From assembly GCF_009659535.1 (NCBI RefSeq), contig NZ_VJZZ01000014.1:104562-168561 (forward strand): DNA of 64,000 nt, given 5' to 3'. Position numbers and translations under genes: made by a program. Source of the stretch: Aggregicoccus sp. 17bor-14. GTDB taxonomy: Bacteria > Myxococcota > Myxococcia > Myxococcales > Myxococcaceae. This document shows positions 16,485 to 25,733 of the stretch, piece after piece; position 1 is the first letter of the stretch; each line of letters opens with the position of its first letter. The notes under the pieces were generated by a model. It saw only the letters and a program-made list of their open reading frames with translations. It was not told the origin of the DNA and made no database searches.

Positions 16485-16722
16485 CACCCGCATCCGCCAG
16501 CTCCTCGCCGCCGTGCAGCGGCAGCTCCCGGCCGCCTCCGCGGACCCGGTCCTGGAAGAGCCGCAGCGGCTGCTCACGGCCTGGGCCGCGCTGGTGGAGG
16601 GGCTCGGGCTGGGGCCCGAGCCCGAGCAGCGCGAGTGCCCGCACTGCGGCCATACCGGGATGCGCGCGGCGACCCGCTGCGGGTACTGCTGGCTCGCGCT
16701 CGTCCCCGTGTCCGCGCGCTAG
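16474..16722 (+). CDS. Small zinc-ribbon protein, 82 aa
   Basis: A short protein whose C-terminal third carries a zinc-ribbon: CPHCGHTGM, 7 further residues, then RCGYCWLAL, giving CxxC-x10-CxxC spacing. The N-terminal half (FDDTRIRQLLAAVQRQLPAA) is helical. The ATG at 16474 is preceded by GAGGGAGG at the proper distance, which decides the start even though it overlaps the preceding gene by 11 bases. It may be a regulatory or assembly partner of the overlapping gene product; the function is unknown. Confidence 0.72.
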   Translation: MFDDTRIRQLLAAVQRQLPAASADPVLEEPQRLLTAWAALVEGLGLGPEPEQRECPHCGHTGMRAATRCGYCWLALVPVSAR

Positions 16723-16846
16723 CCCGGCGCGAGCGCTCGTACGCCTGGCGTCAGGGCGCCAGAGCGCTCGGCACGCGCTGTCCCGGCAGAGGTGGAGGCA
16801 CTACGTTCAGGAGAGGGGTCCTCGCGGGGCGGGAAGGAGCAGGCAC

Positions 16847-17149
16847 ATGCGTTTCACCGAGCGCATCCATGCGGGCCGCACGGTCGTGGCGGCGGGCGGA
16901 GAGTCGCTGGGCACCGTGGAGGGGCTGGTCATCGACTCCGAGAGCTGGAAGGTGGAGGCGCTGCAGCTGAAGCTCGCCTCGGAGACGGCGGACCGCGTCG
17001 GGGCGTACTGGAACTACTTCCACGCCGGGAGGCTCGAGGTTCCCACGCGCCTCGTCTCCTCGGTGAGCGACAGCGTGCTGCTCTCGGCCTCGGTCGACGA
17101 GCTGGGCCGGCTCCAGGCAGGCGAGTCCCCGGCCGCGTCTCCTCCTTGA
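16847..17149 (+). CDS. PRC-barrel domain protein, 100 aa
   Basis: A small beta-rich protein resembling PRC-barrel domains, which bind partners in RNA processing (RimM) and photosynthetic or stress contexts. Visible are a GESLGTVEGLVIDSESWKVE strand pair and LEVPTRLVSSVSDSVLLSAS, where such domains have their second half. GGAAGGAG lies a few bases before the ATG and supports this start. The kinase gene follows after 25 bases on the same strand, so they probably form an operon. The specific role is unknown. Confidence 0.72.
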   Translation: MRFTERIHAGRTVVAAGGESLGTVEGLVIDSESWKVEALQLKLASETADRVGAYWNYFHAGRLEVPTRLVSSVSDSVLLSASVDELGRLQAGESPAASPP

Positions 17150-17174
17150 ACGGTGCACCGACCGGGAGCTGCGC

Positions 17175-18263
17175 GTGAGCCGCTTCGGATCCAGGCAGGA
17201 GGTGGACGCGCACTTCCGACACCTCGTCGAGAGCGCGCGCACCTACGCCATCTTCGGCATGGACCTCGAGGGGCGCATCACCAGCTGGAACGAGGGCGCC
17301 CGGCGCATCAAGGGCTACACGACCGAGGAGGCCGTGGGGCAGCACTTCCGGATGCTCTTCCTCCCCGAGGACCAGGAGCGCGGGCGCCCCGAGCAGGAGA
17401 TGCGCCAGGCGCTCGAGCAGGGCTGCTACACCGGCGAGGGGGTGCGACGGCGCAAGGACGGCAGCGCCTTCGACGCGGAGGTCTCCCTGCACGTGCTGCA
17501 CGACGACCAGGGCACCCCCATCGGCTTCGTGAAGGTCACCGAGGACATCACCGAGCGCAAGCGTCTGCAGCACGGCGCGGAGCGCGCCCAGGAGTTCCAG
17601 AAGCTGCTCGCGGCCATCGTGAGCCACGACCTGCAGAACCCGCTCAACGCCGTGCAGATGGCGGCGCGGCGGCTGCGCGCGCAGAGCCCCGACGAGGCCG
17701 TGCAGACCACCGCGGCGCGCATCTCGAGCGCCTCGGAGCGGGCCAGCCGCATCGTGAGCGACCTGCTGGACCTCTCCCAGGCCCAGCTGGGCAGCGGCAT
17801 CCCGGTGACGCGCGCGCGCGGAGACCTCTACACCACGGCCGCGCGGGTGATGGACGAGCACCGCGGCACCTTCCCCGAGCGAGAGCTCATCCTGCGCCGC
17901 GAGGGTGACACGGTGGGGCACTTCGACGCCGCACGCATGATGCAGGTCCTCGCCAATCTCCTGAAGAACGCGCTGACCTACGGCACGCCGGGCAGCGCGG
18001 TGGAGGTCTGCGTGCGCGGCGGACCGGACGAGCTGTGCGTGAGCGTGCACAACCCGGGCGCCCCCATCCCGGCGCAGCTGCTGCCCCACCTGTTCAAGGC
18101 GTTCCGCCGCGGAGCCGAGGAGAAGCCCGAGGCGAAGAGCCTCGGGCTGGGGCTGTACATCGTGGAGCGGATCGCCGCGGCGCACGGGGGCCGCGTGGCG
18201 GTGCACTCCACGGCGCAGGAGGGGACCACCTTCGAGGTCCACCTGCCGCGCGCCGCGACCTAG
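17175..18263 (+). CDS. PAS sensor histidine kinase, 362 aa
   Basis: A soluble sensor kinase. The PAS domain (about residues 14-128) has the signature FGMDLEGRITSWNEGARRIK and a PAC end VTEDITERKR. The dimerisation/phosphoacceptor helix carries His151 in VSHDLQNPLNAV, and the ATPase domain has LGLGLYIVERIAAAHGG and TAQEGTTFEVHLP. No transmembrane segment is present, so it senses a cytoplasmic signal. The start is a GTG. The kinase core is very like that of the REC-kinase at 57.0-58.3 kb (HDIRNPLSAI, SSAQEGTTF). No receiver is encoded next to it. Confidence 0.93.
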   Translation: MSRFGSRQEVDAHFRHLVESARTYAIFGMDLEGRITSWNEGARRIKGYTTEEAVGQHFRMLFLPEDQERGRPEQEMRQALEQGCYTGEGVRRRKDGSAFDAEVSLHVLHDDQGTPIGFVKVTEDITERKRLQHGAERAQEFQKLLAAIVSHDLQNPLNAVQMAARRLRAQSPDEAVQTTAARISSASERASRIVSDLLDLSQAQLGSGIPVTRARGDLYTTAARVMDEHRGTFPERELILRREGDTVGHFDAARMMQVLANLLKNALTYGTPGSAVEVCVRGGPDELCVSVHNPGAPIPAQLLPHLFKAFRRGAEEKPEAKSLGLGLYIVERIAAAHGGRVAVHSTAQEGTTFEVHLPRAAT

Positions 18264-18273
18264 AGGCCAGAGC

Positions 18274-19227
18274 CTAGAGGTCGTCTTCCGGATCCGGGTA
18301 CGACTCCTCGTCGTCCTCGGCGCCGGCGCTGCCCTCGGGCTCGTCGTGGCCGGAGCTGCTCTCGGCGTCGTGCTTCGAGTCCGGCATGTGCTCGCCGGGC
18401 AGCACGTACCACTGCTTGCCCTTGAGCTGCTGCATCTTGAGCAGGCCGTCGCGCTCGAGCGCGCCGAGCAGCTTCACGAAGGTGCTGAAGCCGTAGTCGC
18501 GCGGATCGAAGTCCGGCTCCTTGCGCACCAGCGTCTCCTTGATGATGGAGGGGTTGAGCGGGCCCGTGGCGCGCGCGAGCAGGTTGGCCACCACGTCGCG
18601 CACGTGGCGCGGCACCTGGCCCTTGCTGCTCTTCTCCTTCTCGCCGCCCTTCTCGGAGCCCTTCGCGCTGCTGCCCGCCTCGGCCTTGTCCTTCTCGCCG
18701 CGCTCGCGCTCCCGGCCTCCCCCGCGCCGGCTGCTGCCGCCGCCGCGCCGGCCGCCCTCGCCCGCGCGGCCCGTGAGGTAGATGAACTCGTCGCAGGCCT
18801 TCACGAAGAGGGGACTCGTGCTGTCGCGCACCGCGAGCCCGATGACCGTGCGGCCGTTCTCGCGCAGCTTGTACGCGAGGGGGCAGAAGTCGCTGTCGCC
18901 CGAGGCGATGACGAACGTATCGATGCTCTCGCGCGCGTAGCAGAGCTCGAGCGCATCGATGACCAGGCGCATGTCCGCGCCGTTCTTGCCCGCGCGGGTG
19001 CTGGGCGGCACGTCGATGAGCTCGACGCCGTGGTCGTGCAGCGTGCGGGTGGCGTCGCGGAAGCGGCTCCAGTCGCAGTAGGCGCGGCGGAACACCACCT
19101 TGCCCTTCTCCAGCAGGCGGTCCATCGGCGCCTGGAGGTCGAAGTTGCTCGCGCTGAGCCCCGTGTTGGTCACGAGGTTCTCGAAGTCGAGGAACAGGGC
19201 GATACGGCGTTCAGTCTTCTCGGGCAA
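18274..19227 (-). CDS. NYN (LabA-like) - OST-HTH/LOTUS domain protein, 317 aa
   Basis: A predicted RNA-acting protein. Residues about 5-165 form a NYN/PIN-like nuclease domain: ALFLDFENL with the first acidic residue, GADMRLVIDALELCY, and ASGDSDFCPLAYKLRENGR. A highly charged linker rich in Gly/Arg/Lys/Glu (about 175-230) leads to an OST-HTH/LOTUS-like domain (VRDVVANLLARATGPLNPS to FSTFVKLLGALERDGLL). The C-terminus is acidic. I start at TTG 19227 (MPEKTERRIALFLDFENL), which has GAAGG five bases upstream; ATG codons at 19308/19314 would add a non-conserved-looking leader. Confidence 0.85.
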   Translation of the reverse strand: MPEKTERRIALFLDFENLVTNTGLSASNFDLQAPMDRLLEKGKVVFRRAYCDWSRFRDATRTLHDHGVELIDVPPSTRAGKNGADMRLVIDALELCYARESIDTFVIASGDSDFCPLAYKLRENGRTVIGLAVRDSTSPLFVKACDEFIYLTGRAGEGGRRGGGSSRRGGGRERERGEKDKAEAGSSAKGSEKGGEKEKSSKGQVPRHVRDVVANLLARATGPLNPSIIKETLVRKEPDFDPRDYGFSTFVKLLGALERDGLLKMQQLKGKQWYVLPGEHMPDSKHDAESSSGHDEPEGSAGAEDDEESYPDPEDDL

Positions 19228-20180
19228 AAGGACCTTCGGGGGTGAGGAGGGGCCGCGCACCCCACAGAGGCGAGCAGCTCGAACGGCGGGCAGCGGCGGG
19301 CGTGGCATGTCCACCCCGGCTCCCGGTCAGACCCTTGTAATCCCTACAGCCCCCGGATGCTTCCACGAATCGTCGGATTGTTCCCCGGCAGGCGCCCCTC
19401 TGCAGGGCTGCTCCGCGTCGCGCGCTCTGCGAAGCAGCAACGACGTCGAGCCTGTCCCGAAGCGCTTCGTCCCCACCTGAGTCGCTCCACACGCAGTCGA
19501 GCTCCCGCCGGCGCAGGAGCTGGCGCGAGTGGCCTCGTCCAGGAAGGAGGTGCGTGGACTCGGCACCTCCGCGTCACGGAGATTCACGGCACTCCACGCA
19601 ACGGATGCCCTACCTCCGCACGCCGCGGGCTCCTGGCGGAAGGAGGGATGGGACGGGCACTGTCGGGGCGGCCGAGCGCGGGCGGGCGCCGGCCTGCGCG
19701 GCGCTCCGGGGGACCTGGAGAGGGGCCTCCCGGGCGCGAGGTCGCGCGCTCCTGTTCTGAGATGTCGGGGGTTTTCCGGAACAATCTACAGGGGTTAGGC
19801 CCCCCTCCGGCGCACGGAAGGCCTGGATGGAAGCTTCATTCCAGGGTGCTGTCGGGGGGACGCCGGGCGTGGAAGGAGGCTTCATTCCAGCGCCCACCCG
19901 GGACCGGCTGGGGGCTGGACGGAACGCTTCGTCCGGCGCGGCCTCTTGCCCCGAGGAGGGGTGCCGAGGGTAGCCCACCTGGGCACACGGGGCGGCGTGG
20001 CGTGCCGGCAGCGCTTGGCGCCGTGCGGAGCTCTACGGCCTCTCCTCCGTTTCTCCCGTCCCCCCCTCAGGCCAGGGCAGCGGGCACGGGTGGGGGCACT
20101 GCCGCGTGCCCACCTCAGGGTCCTTCCACTCGAGACGCATCGCCCACCCGTCGCGGGATTCCGATGGTGCGTCACCCGGC
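19228..20180. other. 953-base gap with a dispersed repeat
   Basis: Open frames exist on both strands but are Arg/Pro/Gly-rich with no recognisable domain, and I see no gene. The middle part (about 19632-19935) is a copy of an element also present at 63.6 kb. The remainder (19935-20180) is unremarkable GC-rich sequence. Confidence 0.65.
19632..19935 (+). repeat. ~300-bp dispersed element, copy A
   Basis: It is collinear and in the same orientation as 63582-63885. Shared landmarks are CCTGCGCGGCGCTCCGGGG (19693 here, 63643 there), ATGTCGGGGGTTTT (19762, 63711), GAACAAT, and three palindromic units starting at 19824, 19870 and 19916, exactly 46 bases apart. The first unit is TGGATGGAAGCTTCATTCCA, the reverse complement of the unit in the other copy. 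Small insertions and deletions between landmarks shift the frame, which argues against coding. Confidence 0.8.
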
Positions 20181-20723
20181 TCAGGGCGACTGAACGCGCC
20201 GCGCCCGCAGTCCGCGCACCAGCAGGTAGATCGCGCCCACCAACGACACCACGCCCACGCCGGTGAACGCACCTCCCACGCGCGCGAAGGGTTCGCGGTC
20301 GTCGTGACGGAGGCTCAGTCCCTGCCGGGGATCGCGCTGGAACGCGAGCACGCGCGAGACGTCCTGCTGCGGCGCCTCATCCGAGTCCACGGCCCACTGG
20401 TACGCGAGCGGGAAGGAGCCGGCGCTCGTGTCCACGTTCGCGCGGAAGATGCTGTTGCCCGCGCTGCGCGAGGAGCGGCCGCGCTCCACGTGCGCGCCCT
20501 TCAGCTCCGCGACGGTGAAGCGCGTCACCTCCTCCGTCGTAAGGTAGCCCGAGCGCGTGAGCTCGCAGGGCCCACCGGACGCGCACTGCAGCTGCACGAG
20601 GCCTTTTCCGTTGAGGAGCCAGGGCCCGAAGAAGAGGAAGGGCAGCGCAATGAGCGTGAACGCAGCGGCGCCCACGAGGGCGGCGTTGCGCGGAGGCGGA
20701 GCGTCGGAGGGAACGGGGCGCAT
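20181..20723 (-). CDS. Two-helix membrane protein, 180 aa
   Basis: The function is unknown. Two hydrophobic helices are clear: AALVGAAAFTLIALPFLFFG near residues 13-33, and VGGAFTGVGVVSLVGAIYLL near 149-168. The ~110 residues between them contain two cysteines (QCASGGPCELT) and would lie in the periplasm. The C-terminus is short and basic. The ATG at 20723 shares a short divergent promoter region with the lipoprotein gene on the other strand. No family was recognised. Confidence 0.75.
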   Translation of the reverse strand: MRPVPSDAPPPRNAALVGAAAFTLIALPFLFFGPWLLNGKGLVQLQCASGGPCELTRSGYLTTEEVTRFTVAELKGAHVERGRSSRSAGNSIFRANVDTSAGSFPLAYQWAVDSDEAPQQDVSRVLAFQRDPRQGLSLRHDDREPFARVGGAFTGVGVVSLVGAIYLLVRGLRARRVQSP

Positions 20724-20832
20724 GGCAGAGGCGCGCGCAGCCTAGTCGCGCGGTCGCGTGAAGTCTGCGTGCGGCGTGTGCGGGCGATCCCCGAAGTGCT
20801 TTGAGTCATCCATCTCGCTTAATTTGCCTTCC

Positions 20833-21183
20833 ATGATCCTGGATCCACGGAGCCTCTGGGCGCGAGGCTCGCTGCGGACGAAGGCTTCGGTGCTGGCGCT
20901 TTGCTTGGTGGGCCTCCTCGGGTGCATCCGGCATCTCACCTACATTGGAGCGCGCCGCGTTCCGCAGGAGAGCCTCGAGCGCCTCCATGCGCCGTGCACG
21001 AGCAACCGGGACTGCAACGAGTTCCAGAAGTGCCAGCCATCCCCTCAGGTGGCGGGCTCGTTCTGTGAGATCCCCTGCGAAGTCTCGCCCGGTGTCTTCG
21101 ACGATCTCCGCTGTCCCGCTCCGCGTGGCTGCTACACGGAGCGTTCGTGCTGCGACGCAGGCATCGTGGGCTTCTGTCTCTAG
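20833..21183 (+). CDS. Small Cys-rich putative lipoprotein, 116 aa
   Basis: The N-terminus MILDPRSLWARGSLRTKASV then LALCLVGLLGC gives a positively charged start, hydrophobic core and lipobox. The mature part has nine further cysteines (for example CTSNRDCNEFQKCQ, CEIPCEVS, SCCDAGIVGFCL), as in secreted disulfide-rich domains of Myxococcales that resemble Dickkopf-type cysteine patterns. A GTG at 20758 would lengthen the N-terminus and is less likely. Neither start has a strong ribosome site. The role is unknown. Confidence 0.68.
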   Translation: MILDPRSLWARGSLRTKASVLALCLVGLLGCIRHLTYIGARRVPQESLERLHAPCTSNRDCNEFQKCQPSPQVAGSFCEIPCEVSPGVFDDLRCPAPRGCYTERSCCDAGIVGFCL

Positions 21184-21204
21184 CGGTGCTGAGACCTGTG
21201 CCAG

Positions 21205-21807
21205 CTAGAGATCTTCTGCGGTCGTGCCCTGCACCACGAGGGAGTCGAGGAACCACTCGGCCTCAGGGAAGGGATCCGCTTCGAGCGATACCGCCTGGAG
21301 CATCACGAGGCCGGTGCCCGCGATGACCCAGCGGTCGCGGAGCATGTCTCCCTGCGCTCGACTTCGCCACTCCCAGCCAGACCAGGGCGCGGGCAACGGC
21401 CTGAGCTCCTCCACCGGTATGCCTTTGACGAGGTCTTGCTTGAGCCTTTCGAGCTTCTCGGCCGGCGTCGCTGTCGCCTCGAAGGCGCTCGCATGCCACA
21501 CGAACGACAGATATCTGCTGGCCCCGGTTTGATCCCACATGCAGCTGTAGCTGACGGTGTTGATGGGCCACGGTGCCGACGGCATCGTATGCGCGGGGCG
21601 GCACCACCCTCCGCTCGAGGCGGTCCCGTGGGCCTCACCCTCCGCGAGGATCGGCGGCGCGAGAAGGCTGAGTCCTGGCACAGGCTCCACGCGGACGAGG
21701 TCCCGCGGCGAGGGCCACACCGGCCGGGGTGGGGCTTCCGTCCGCGTCGTCGCGCAACCGAGAAGCAGCGACGCCGTGAGGCACAGGTGATTTGGGAGGG
21801 CTCTCAT
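21205..21807 (-). CDS. Putative lipoprotein, 200 aa
   Basis: The protein starts MRALPNHLCLTASLLLGC, a lipoprotein signal with Cys18 as the likely lipidated residue, followed by a short linker and a globular domain with several Trp residues (SGWEWRSRAQGDMLRDRWVI). VIAGTGLVMLQAVS and EWFLDSLVVQ near the end suggest a compact alpha/beta fold. I recognise no family. It converges with the Cys-rich gene on the other strand. An envelope location is the only thing that can be inferred. Confidence 0.72.
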   Translation of the reverse strand: MRALPNHLCLTASLLLGCATTRTEAPPRPVWPSPRDLVRVEPVPGLSLLAPPILAEGEAHGTASSGGWCRPAHTMPSAPWPINTVSYSCMWDQTGASRYLSFVWHASAFEATATPAEKLERLKQDLVKGIPVEELRPLPAPWSGWEWRSRAQGDMLRDRWVIAGTGLVMLQAVSLEADPFPEAEWFLDSLVVQGTTAEDL

Positions 21808-22062
21808 CTCGGGCCGGAGTCTCGCGTTCCCGAAGAGGGGCCGTCATGTGCGACCGAGAGGAACTTTGCAGAAGCCCAGCAGCCTGAGACCTGGAGGACA
21901 TCCCGGGGTGGGCGCCATCACCTGGGCGAACAGCGGCTGAGGCCTCGAGCGAGCAGGCGTGCGGGCCCTCCATGGTCCGAGCGCTGCGGCCCCGCGCCCC
22001 GCGTCCCCATCTGAATCCCTTGTGTCCCCGGGCTGCGTAACTGGGGATGAAGGAGGCCCGTG

Positions 22063-23172
22063 ATGAAGGCGCTCGCCGTGTTTCCGCAGCAGCGCACGCT
22101 GAAGATGGTGGATGCGCCGGAGCCGGGGCCGCTCGCGCCGGGGCAGGTGCGGGTGCGCACGCACGAGGTGGGCATCTGCGGCACGGACAAGGAGATCGCC
22201 TCCTTCCTCTACGGCACCCCGCCGCGCGGCAGCGACTTCCTCATCATGGGCCACGAGTGCCTCGGCGAGGTGCTGGAGGCAGGGGCGGGCGTGCAGGGCT
22301 TCGCGAAGGGAGACCTCGTCGTCCCGCGCGTGCGCAGGCCCTGCCCGCACACCGGCTGCCTCCCCTGCCGCCAGGGCCGCAGCGACTACTGCGTCACGGG
22401 CGACTACACGGAGCGCGGCATCGCGGGGGCACACGGCTTCGCGTGCGAGCAGTGGGTGGAGGACGCGCAGTACCTGCACAAGGTGGAGCGCACCCTGCGC
22501 CCGGTGGGCGTGCTCACCGAGCCGCTCACCATCGCGGAGAAGGCGCTGCTCACGGTCGACACGGTGCAGGCGCGCCTTCCGGGCCCGCGCGACATGCGCA
22601 GCGGCCGGCGCGCGCTGGTGCTGGGCAGCGGGCCGGTGGGCCTGCTGGGCGCGATGGCGCTCCTGCGCGCGGGCTACTCCGTGCACGTGTACGCGCGCAC
22701 GCCCGCGCCCAACCCGAAGGCGGAGGCCGCCTCTCGCGTGGGCGCGCGCTACCTCTCGAGCCAGGAGGTGCCGGCCTCGCAGCTGCCCGCGCGCGCAGGG
22801 CCCCTGGACCTGGTGTACGAGGCGGCGGGGGCCTCGAGCACGGCCTTCGAGGTGCTGAAGGTGCTCGGGCCCAACGGCGTCTTCGTCTTCACCGGCGTGC
22901 CCGGGCGCAAGGAGCCGCTGAAGCTGGCCGGCGCGGAGCTGATGCGCGGGCTGGTGATGAAGAACCAGCTCGCGCTGGGCACGGTGAACGCGGGGCCGGA
23001 TGCCTTCGCGGCCGCGGTGGCGGACCTCGGGCGCTTCGAGGCGCGCTGGCCCGGCGAGCTCGCGAAGCTCATCACCCACCGCCACCGCCCCGAGGAGGCC
23101 CCCGAGCTGCTGCGCAAGGGGCTCGGAGGCGGCATCAAGCACGTCCTCACTTTCACGGAGGCCGGGAGATGA
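22063..23172 (+). CDS. Glucose 1-dehydrogenase-type zinc dehydrogenase, 369 aa
   Basis: A zinc-dependent medium-chain dehydrogenase of the archaeal-type glucose dehydrogenase group. The catalytic zinc region is GICGTDKEI, with GHE in [10 protein letters not shown]; structural-zinc cysteines are in [31 protein letters not shown] and the nucleotide site [16 protein letters not shown] also match. It would oxidise D-glucose or a related aldose with NAD(P). AAGGAGG precedes the ATG at 22063 (a GTG one codon earlier is possible). Its stop overlaps the next start as ATGA, making it the first gene of a three-gene operon. Confidence 0.92.
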   Translation: MKALAVFPQQRTLKMVDAPEPGPLAPGQVRVRTHEVGICGTDKEIASFLYGTPPRGSDFLIMGHECLGEVLEAGAGVQGFAKGDLVVPRVRRPCPHTGCLPCRQGRSDYCVTGDYTERGIAGAHGFACEQWVEDAQYLHKVERTLRPVGVLTEPLTIAEKALLTVDTVQARLPGPRDMRSGRRALVLGSGPVGLLGAMALLRAGYSVHVYARTPAPNPKAEAASRVGARYLSSQEVPASQLPARAGPLDLVYEAAGASSTAFEVLKVLGPNGVFVFTGVPGRKEPLKLAGAELMRGLVMKNQLALGTVNAGPDAFAAAVADLGRFEARWPGELAKLITHRHRPEEAPELLRKGLGGGIKHVLTFTEAGR

Positions 23173-23834
23173 GCGCGCTCTCCGAGGGCTGGGTGGACCT
23201 CTCGGTGCCCATCTCGCCGCGGTTACCGGTGTGGCCGGAGGATCCGCCGCTGCGCAACGCGCGCACCGCGAACATCCACCAAGGCGACCCCGCGAACGTC
23301 ACCGAGCTGCGGATGAGCGCGCACTGCGGCACGCACGTGGACGCGCCGCTGCACTTCATCCCCGGGGCCCGTGCGGTGGACGCGCTGGACCTGCGCGCGC
23401 TGCTGGGCCCTGCGCGCGTGCTGCACCTGGACGATGCGCCGGAGGTGCGCGCGCGCTCGCTGCAGGAGGCGGCGCCGAAGCGCGGCGAGCGCCTGCTCTT
23501 GCGAACGCGCAACAGCGAGGGACCCTGGTGGGAGCAGCCCTTCAAAGAGGACTTCATCGGGCTGTCGCTGGACGCGGCGCGCGTGCTCGCGGAGGCGGGG
23601 GTGGCGTGCGTGGGGGTGGACTACCTCTCCGTGGCCGGCTTTCACGCGGATGGCGCGGCGGTGCATCGCACACTGCTGGAGGCAGGCGTGGTGGTCATCG
23701 AGGGGCTCGCGCTCGCAGCGCTCCCGCGCGAGGCGAGGGAGGTGGAGCTGCTGTGCCTGCCCCTGCGGCTGGTGGGGGCGGACGGCTCGCCCGTGCGCGC
23801 GCTCGCGCGGCCGCTGCCGGAGGGCGCGCGCTGA
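23169..23834 (+). CDS. Cyclase family (kynurenine formamidase-like) hydrolase, 221 aa
   Basis: A metal-dependent hydrolase of the cyclase family (PF04199). The signature [12 protein letters not shown] (about residues 58-69) supplies the metal-binding His and Asp residues, and the opening [20 protein letters not shown] is typical. Known members hydrolyse N-formylkynurenine or cyclic imides. Here it is translationally coupled to the glucose dehydrogenase (ATGA) and to the GH15 gene (TGATG), so a sugar lactone or related ester is a reasonable alternative substrate. That idea comes from context only. Confidence 0.9.
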   Translation: MSALSEGWVDLSVPISPRLPVWPEDPPLRNARTANIHQGDPANVTELRMSAHCGTHVDAPLHFIPGARAVDALDLRALLGPARVLHLDDAPEVRARSLQEAAPKRGERLLLRTRNSEGPWWEQPFKEDFIGLSLDAARVLAEAGVACVGVDYLSVAGFHADGAAVHRTLLEAGVVVIEGLALAALPREAREVELLCLPLRLVGADGSPVRALARPLPEGAR

Positions 23835-25720
23835 TGGATGCTCCGAGACAAGAGCGCGACGTGGCGAGCGCGGAGGACGACTGGGTCCCGCGAAAGAGCG
23901 CGGCCATCGAGGACCACGGCGTCATCGGCGACCTGCGCACCTGCGCGCTGGTGAGCACGGACGGGACGCTGGACTGGCTGTGCTACCCGCACTTCGACAG
24001 CCCGGCGGTGTTCGCGCACCTGCTGGATCCGGTGAAGGGAGGGCTGTACCGCATCGCGCCCGAGCAGCGCGGGCACGTGCGCAAGCAGTTCTACTGGCCG
24101 GAGACGAACGTGCTCGTCACCCGCTTCCTCTCCGAGGAGGGCGTGGGCGAGCTCTACGACTTCATGGTGCTGGACGCGGAGCTGAAGCAGCAGCGGCGCG
24201 TGGTGCGCGCGGTGCGGGTGGTGCGCGGCAGCATGAGCTTCCGGCTGCACTGCGAGCCCGCGTGCGACTTCGCCCGCGACCCCCACCGTGCGGAGCGCAT
24301 CCCCGGCGGCGTGCGCTTCAAGTGCGAGTCCCTGTGCCTCGCGCTCGCGAGCCAGGTGCCCCTGAAGGTGGAGGGCCGCGCGGCGGTCGCGCGCTTCAGC
24401 CTGGAGGCGGGCGAGGTGGCGGTGTTCTCGCTCGAGGAGAGCGACCGCGACACCTGCCACGCGAGCGCCTTCGACAAGGCCAAGGGCGAGGCCATGTTCC
24501 AGGAGACGGTGGCCTACTGGCGCCACTGGGTGGGCGGCTGCACGTACACGGGGCGCTGGCGCGAGGTGGTGCACCGCTCGGCGCTGGCGCTCAAGCTGCT
24601 CACCTTCGAGCCCACGGGGGCCATCGTCGCCGCGCCCACCTGCAGCCTGCCCGAGGCGATGGGCGGCAAGCGCAACTGGGACTACCGCTACACGTGGATC
24701 CGCGACGCGGCCTTCACCGTGTACGGGCTCTTGCGCATCGGCTTCACGCGCGAGGCGGGGCGCTTCATGGGCTGGCTCGAGGAGCGCTGCAAGGAGCTGG
24801 GGCCGGATGGCTCGCTGCAGATCATGTACGGCCTGGACGGCCGCCACGTGCTGGACGAGGAGCACCTCACGCACCTGAGCGGCCACAAGGGAAGTGCCCC
24901 CGTGCGCGTGGGCAACGACGCGTACAAGCAGCTGCAGCTCGACATCTACGGCGAGCTGATGGACTCGGTGTACCTGTACAACAAGCACGGCGTGCCCATC
25001 AGCTACGACCTGTGGCGCCACCTGCGCAGGCTGGTGAACTGGGTGTGCGACCACTGGCGCGAGCAGGACGACGGCATCTGGGAGGTGCGCGGCGGGCGCA
25101 AGCACTTCGTGTACTCGAAGGTGATGTGCTGGGTGGCGCTGGACCGCGCGCTGCGGCTCGCGGACAAGCGCAGCTTCCCGGCGGACCGGCGGCGCTGGCT
25201 CGAGGTGCGCGACCAGATCTACGAGGAGGTGCTCGAACTGGGCTGGAGCGAGGAGCGCGGCGCCTTCCTGCAGGCGTACGGCGTGGACTCCCTGGACGCG
25301 GCGAACCTGATCATGCCGCTGGTGTTCTTCATCAGCCCCGGCGACCCGCGCCTGCTCAAGACGCTCGAGGCCACGCTGCGCATGCCCAAGGACGGCGGCC
25401 TCGTGTCCGACAGCCTCGTGTACCGCTACGACCTGGACCGCACCCCGGACGGGCTGGAGGGCGTGGAGGGCACCTTCAACCTGTGCACCTTCTGGCTCGT
25501 GGAGGCGATGACCCGCGCCGGCGTGGCCGAGCGCAAGTACCTGGGCCACGCGCGCCTGATGTTCGAGCGCATGCTCGGCTACGCGAACCACCTGGGGCTC
25601 TACGCCGAGCAGATCGGCCCCTCGGGCGAGGCGCTGGGCAACTTCCCCCAGGCCCTCACCCACCTCTCGCTCATCAGCGCGGCGTTCAACCTGGACCGCG
25701 CGCTGGGGCACCGCGACTGA
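23834..25720 (+). CDS. Glycoside hydrolase family 15 protein, 628 aa
   Basis: A bacterial GH15 enzyme (glucoamylase/alpha,alpha-trehalase type). An N-terminal beta-sandwich begins [20 protein letters not shown] followed by [16 protein letters not shown]; the catalytic (alpha/alpha)6 barrel includes [16 protein letters not shown]. Candidate acid is Glu417 in [10 protein letters not shown], and candidate base Glu592 or Glu599 in [17 protein letters not shown]. No signal peptide is present, so it acts in the cytoplasm, probably releasing glucose from trehalose or malto-oligosaccharides. Its ATG shares one base with the preceding stop. Confidence 0.94.
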   Translation: MDAPRQERDVASAEDDWVPRKSAAIEDHGVIGDLRTCALVSTDGTLDWLCYPHFDSPAVFAHLLDPVKGGLYRIAPEQRGHVRKQFYWPETNVLVTRFLSEEGVGELYDFMVLDAELKQQRRVVRAVRVVRGSMSFRLHCEPACDFARDPHRAERIPGGVRFKCESLCLALASQVPLKVEGRAAVARFSLEAGEVAVFSLEESDRDTCHASAFDKAKGEAMFQETVAYWRHWVGGCTYTGRWREVVHRSALALKLLTFEPTGAIVAAPTCSLPEAMGGKRNWDYRYTWIRDAAFTVYGLLRIGFTREAGRFMGWLEERCKELGPDGSLQIMYGLDGRHVLDEEHLTHLSGHKGSAPVRVGNDAYKQLQLDIYGELMDSVYLYNKHGVPISYDLWRHLRRLVNWVCDHWREQDDGIWEVRGGRKHFVYSKVMCWVALDRALRLADKRSFPADRRRWLEVRDQIYEEVLELGWSEERGAFLQAYGVDSLDAANLIMPLVFFISPGDPRLLKTLEATLRMPKDGGLVSDSLVYRYDLDRTPDGLEGVEGTFNLCTFWLVEAMTRAGVAERKYLGHARLMFERMLGYANHLGLYAEQIGPSGEALGNFPQALTHLSLISAAFNLDRALGHRD

Positions 25721-25733
25721 GGGGGCGGGGGCT

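Noticed and set aside
19357..20193. 278-codon plus-strand frame in the gap
   Set aside because: Composition is Arg/Gly/Pro-rich with no domain and it runs through the dispersed repeat, whose copies do not keep frame.
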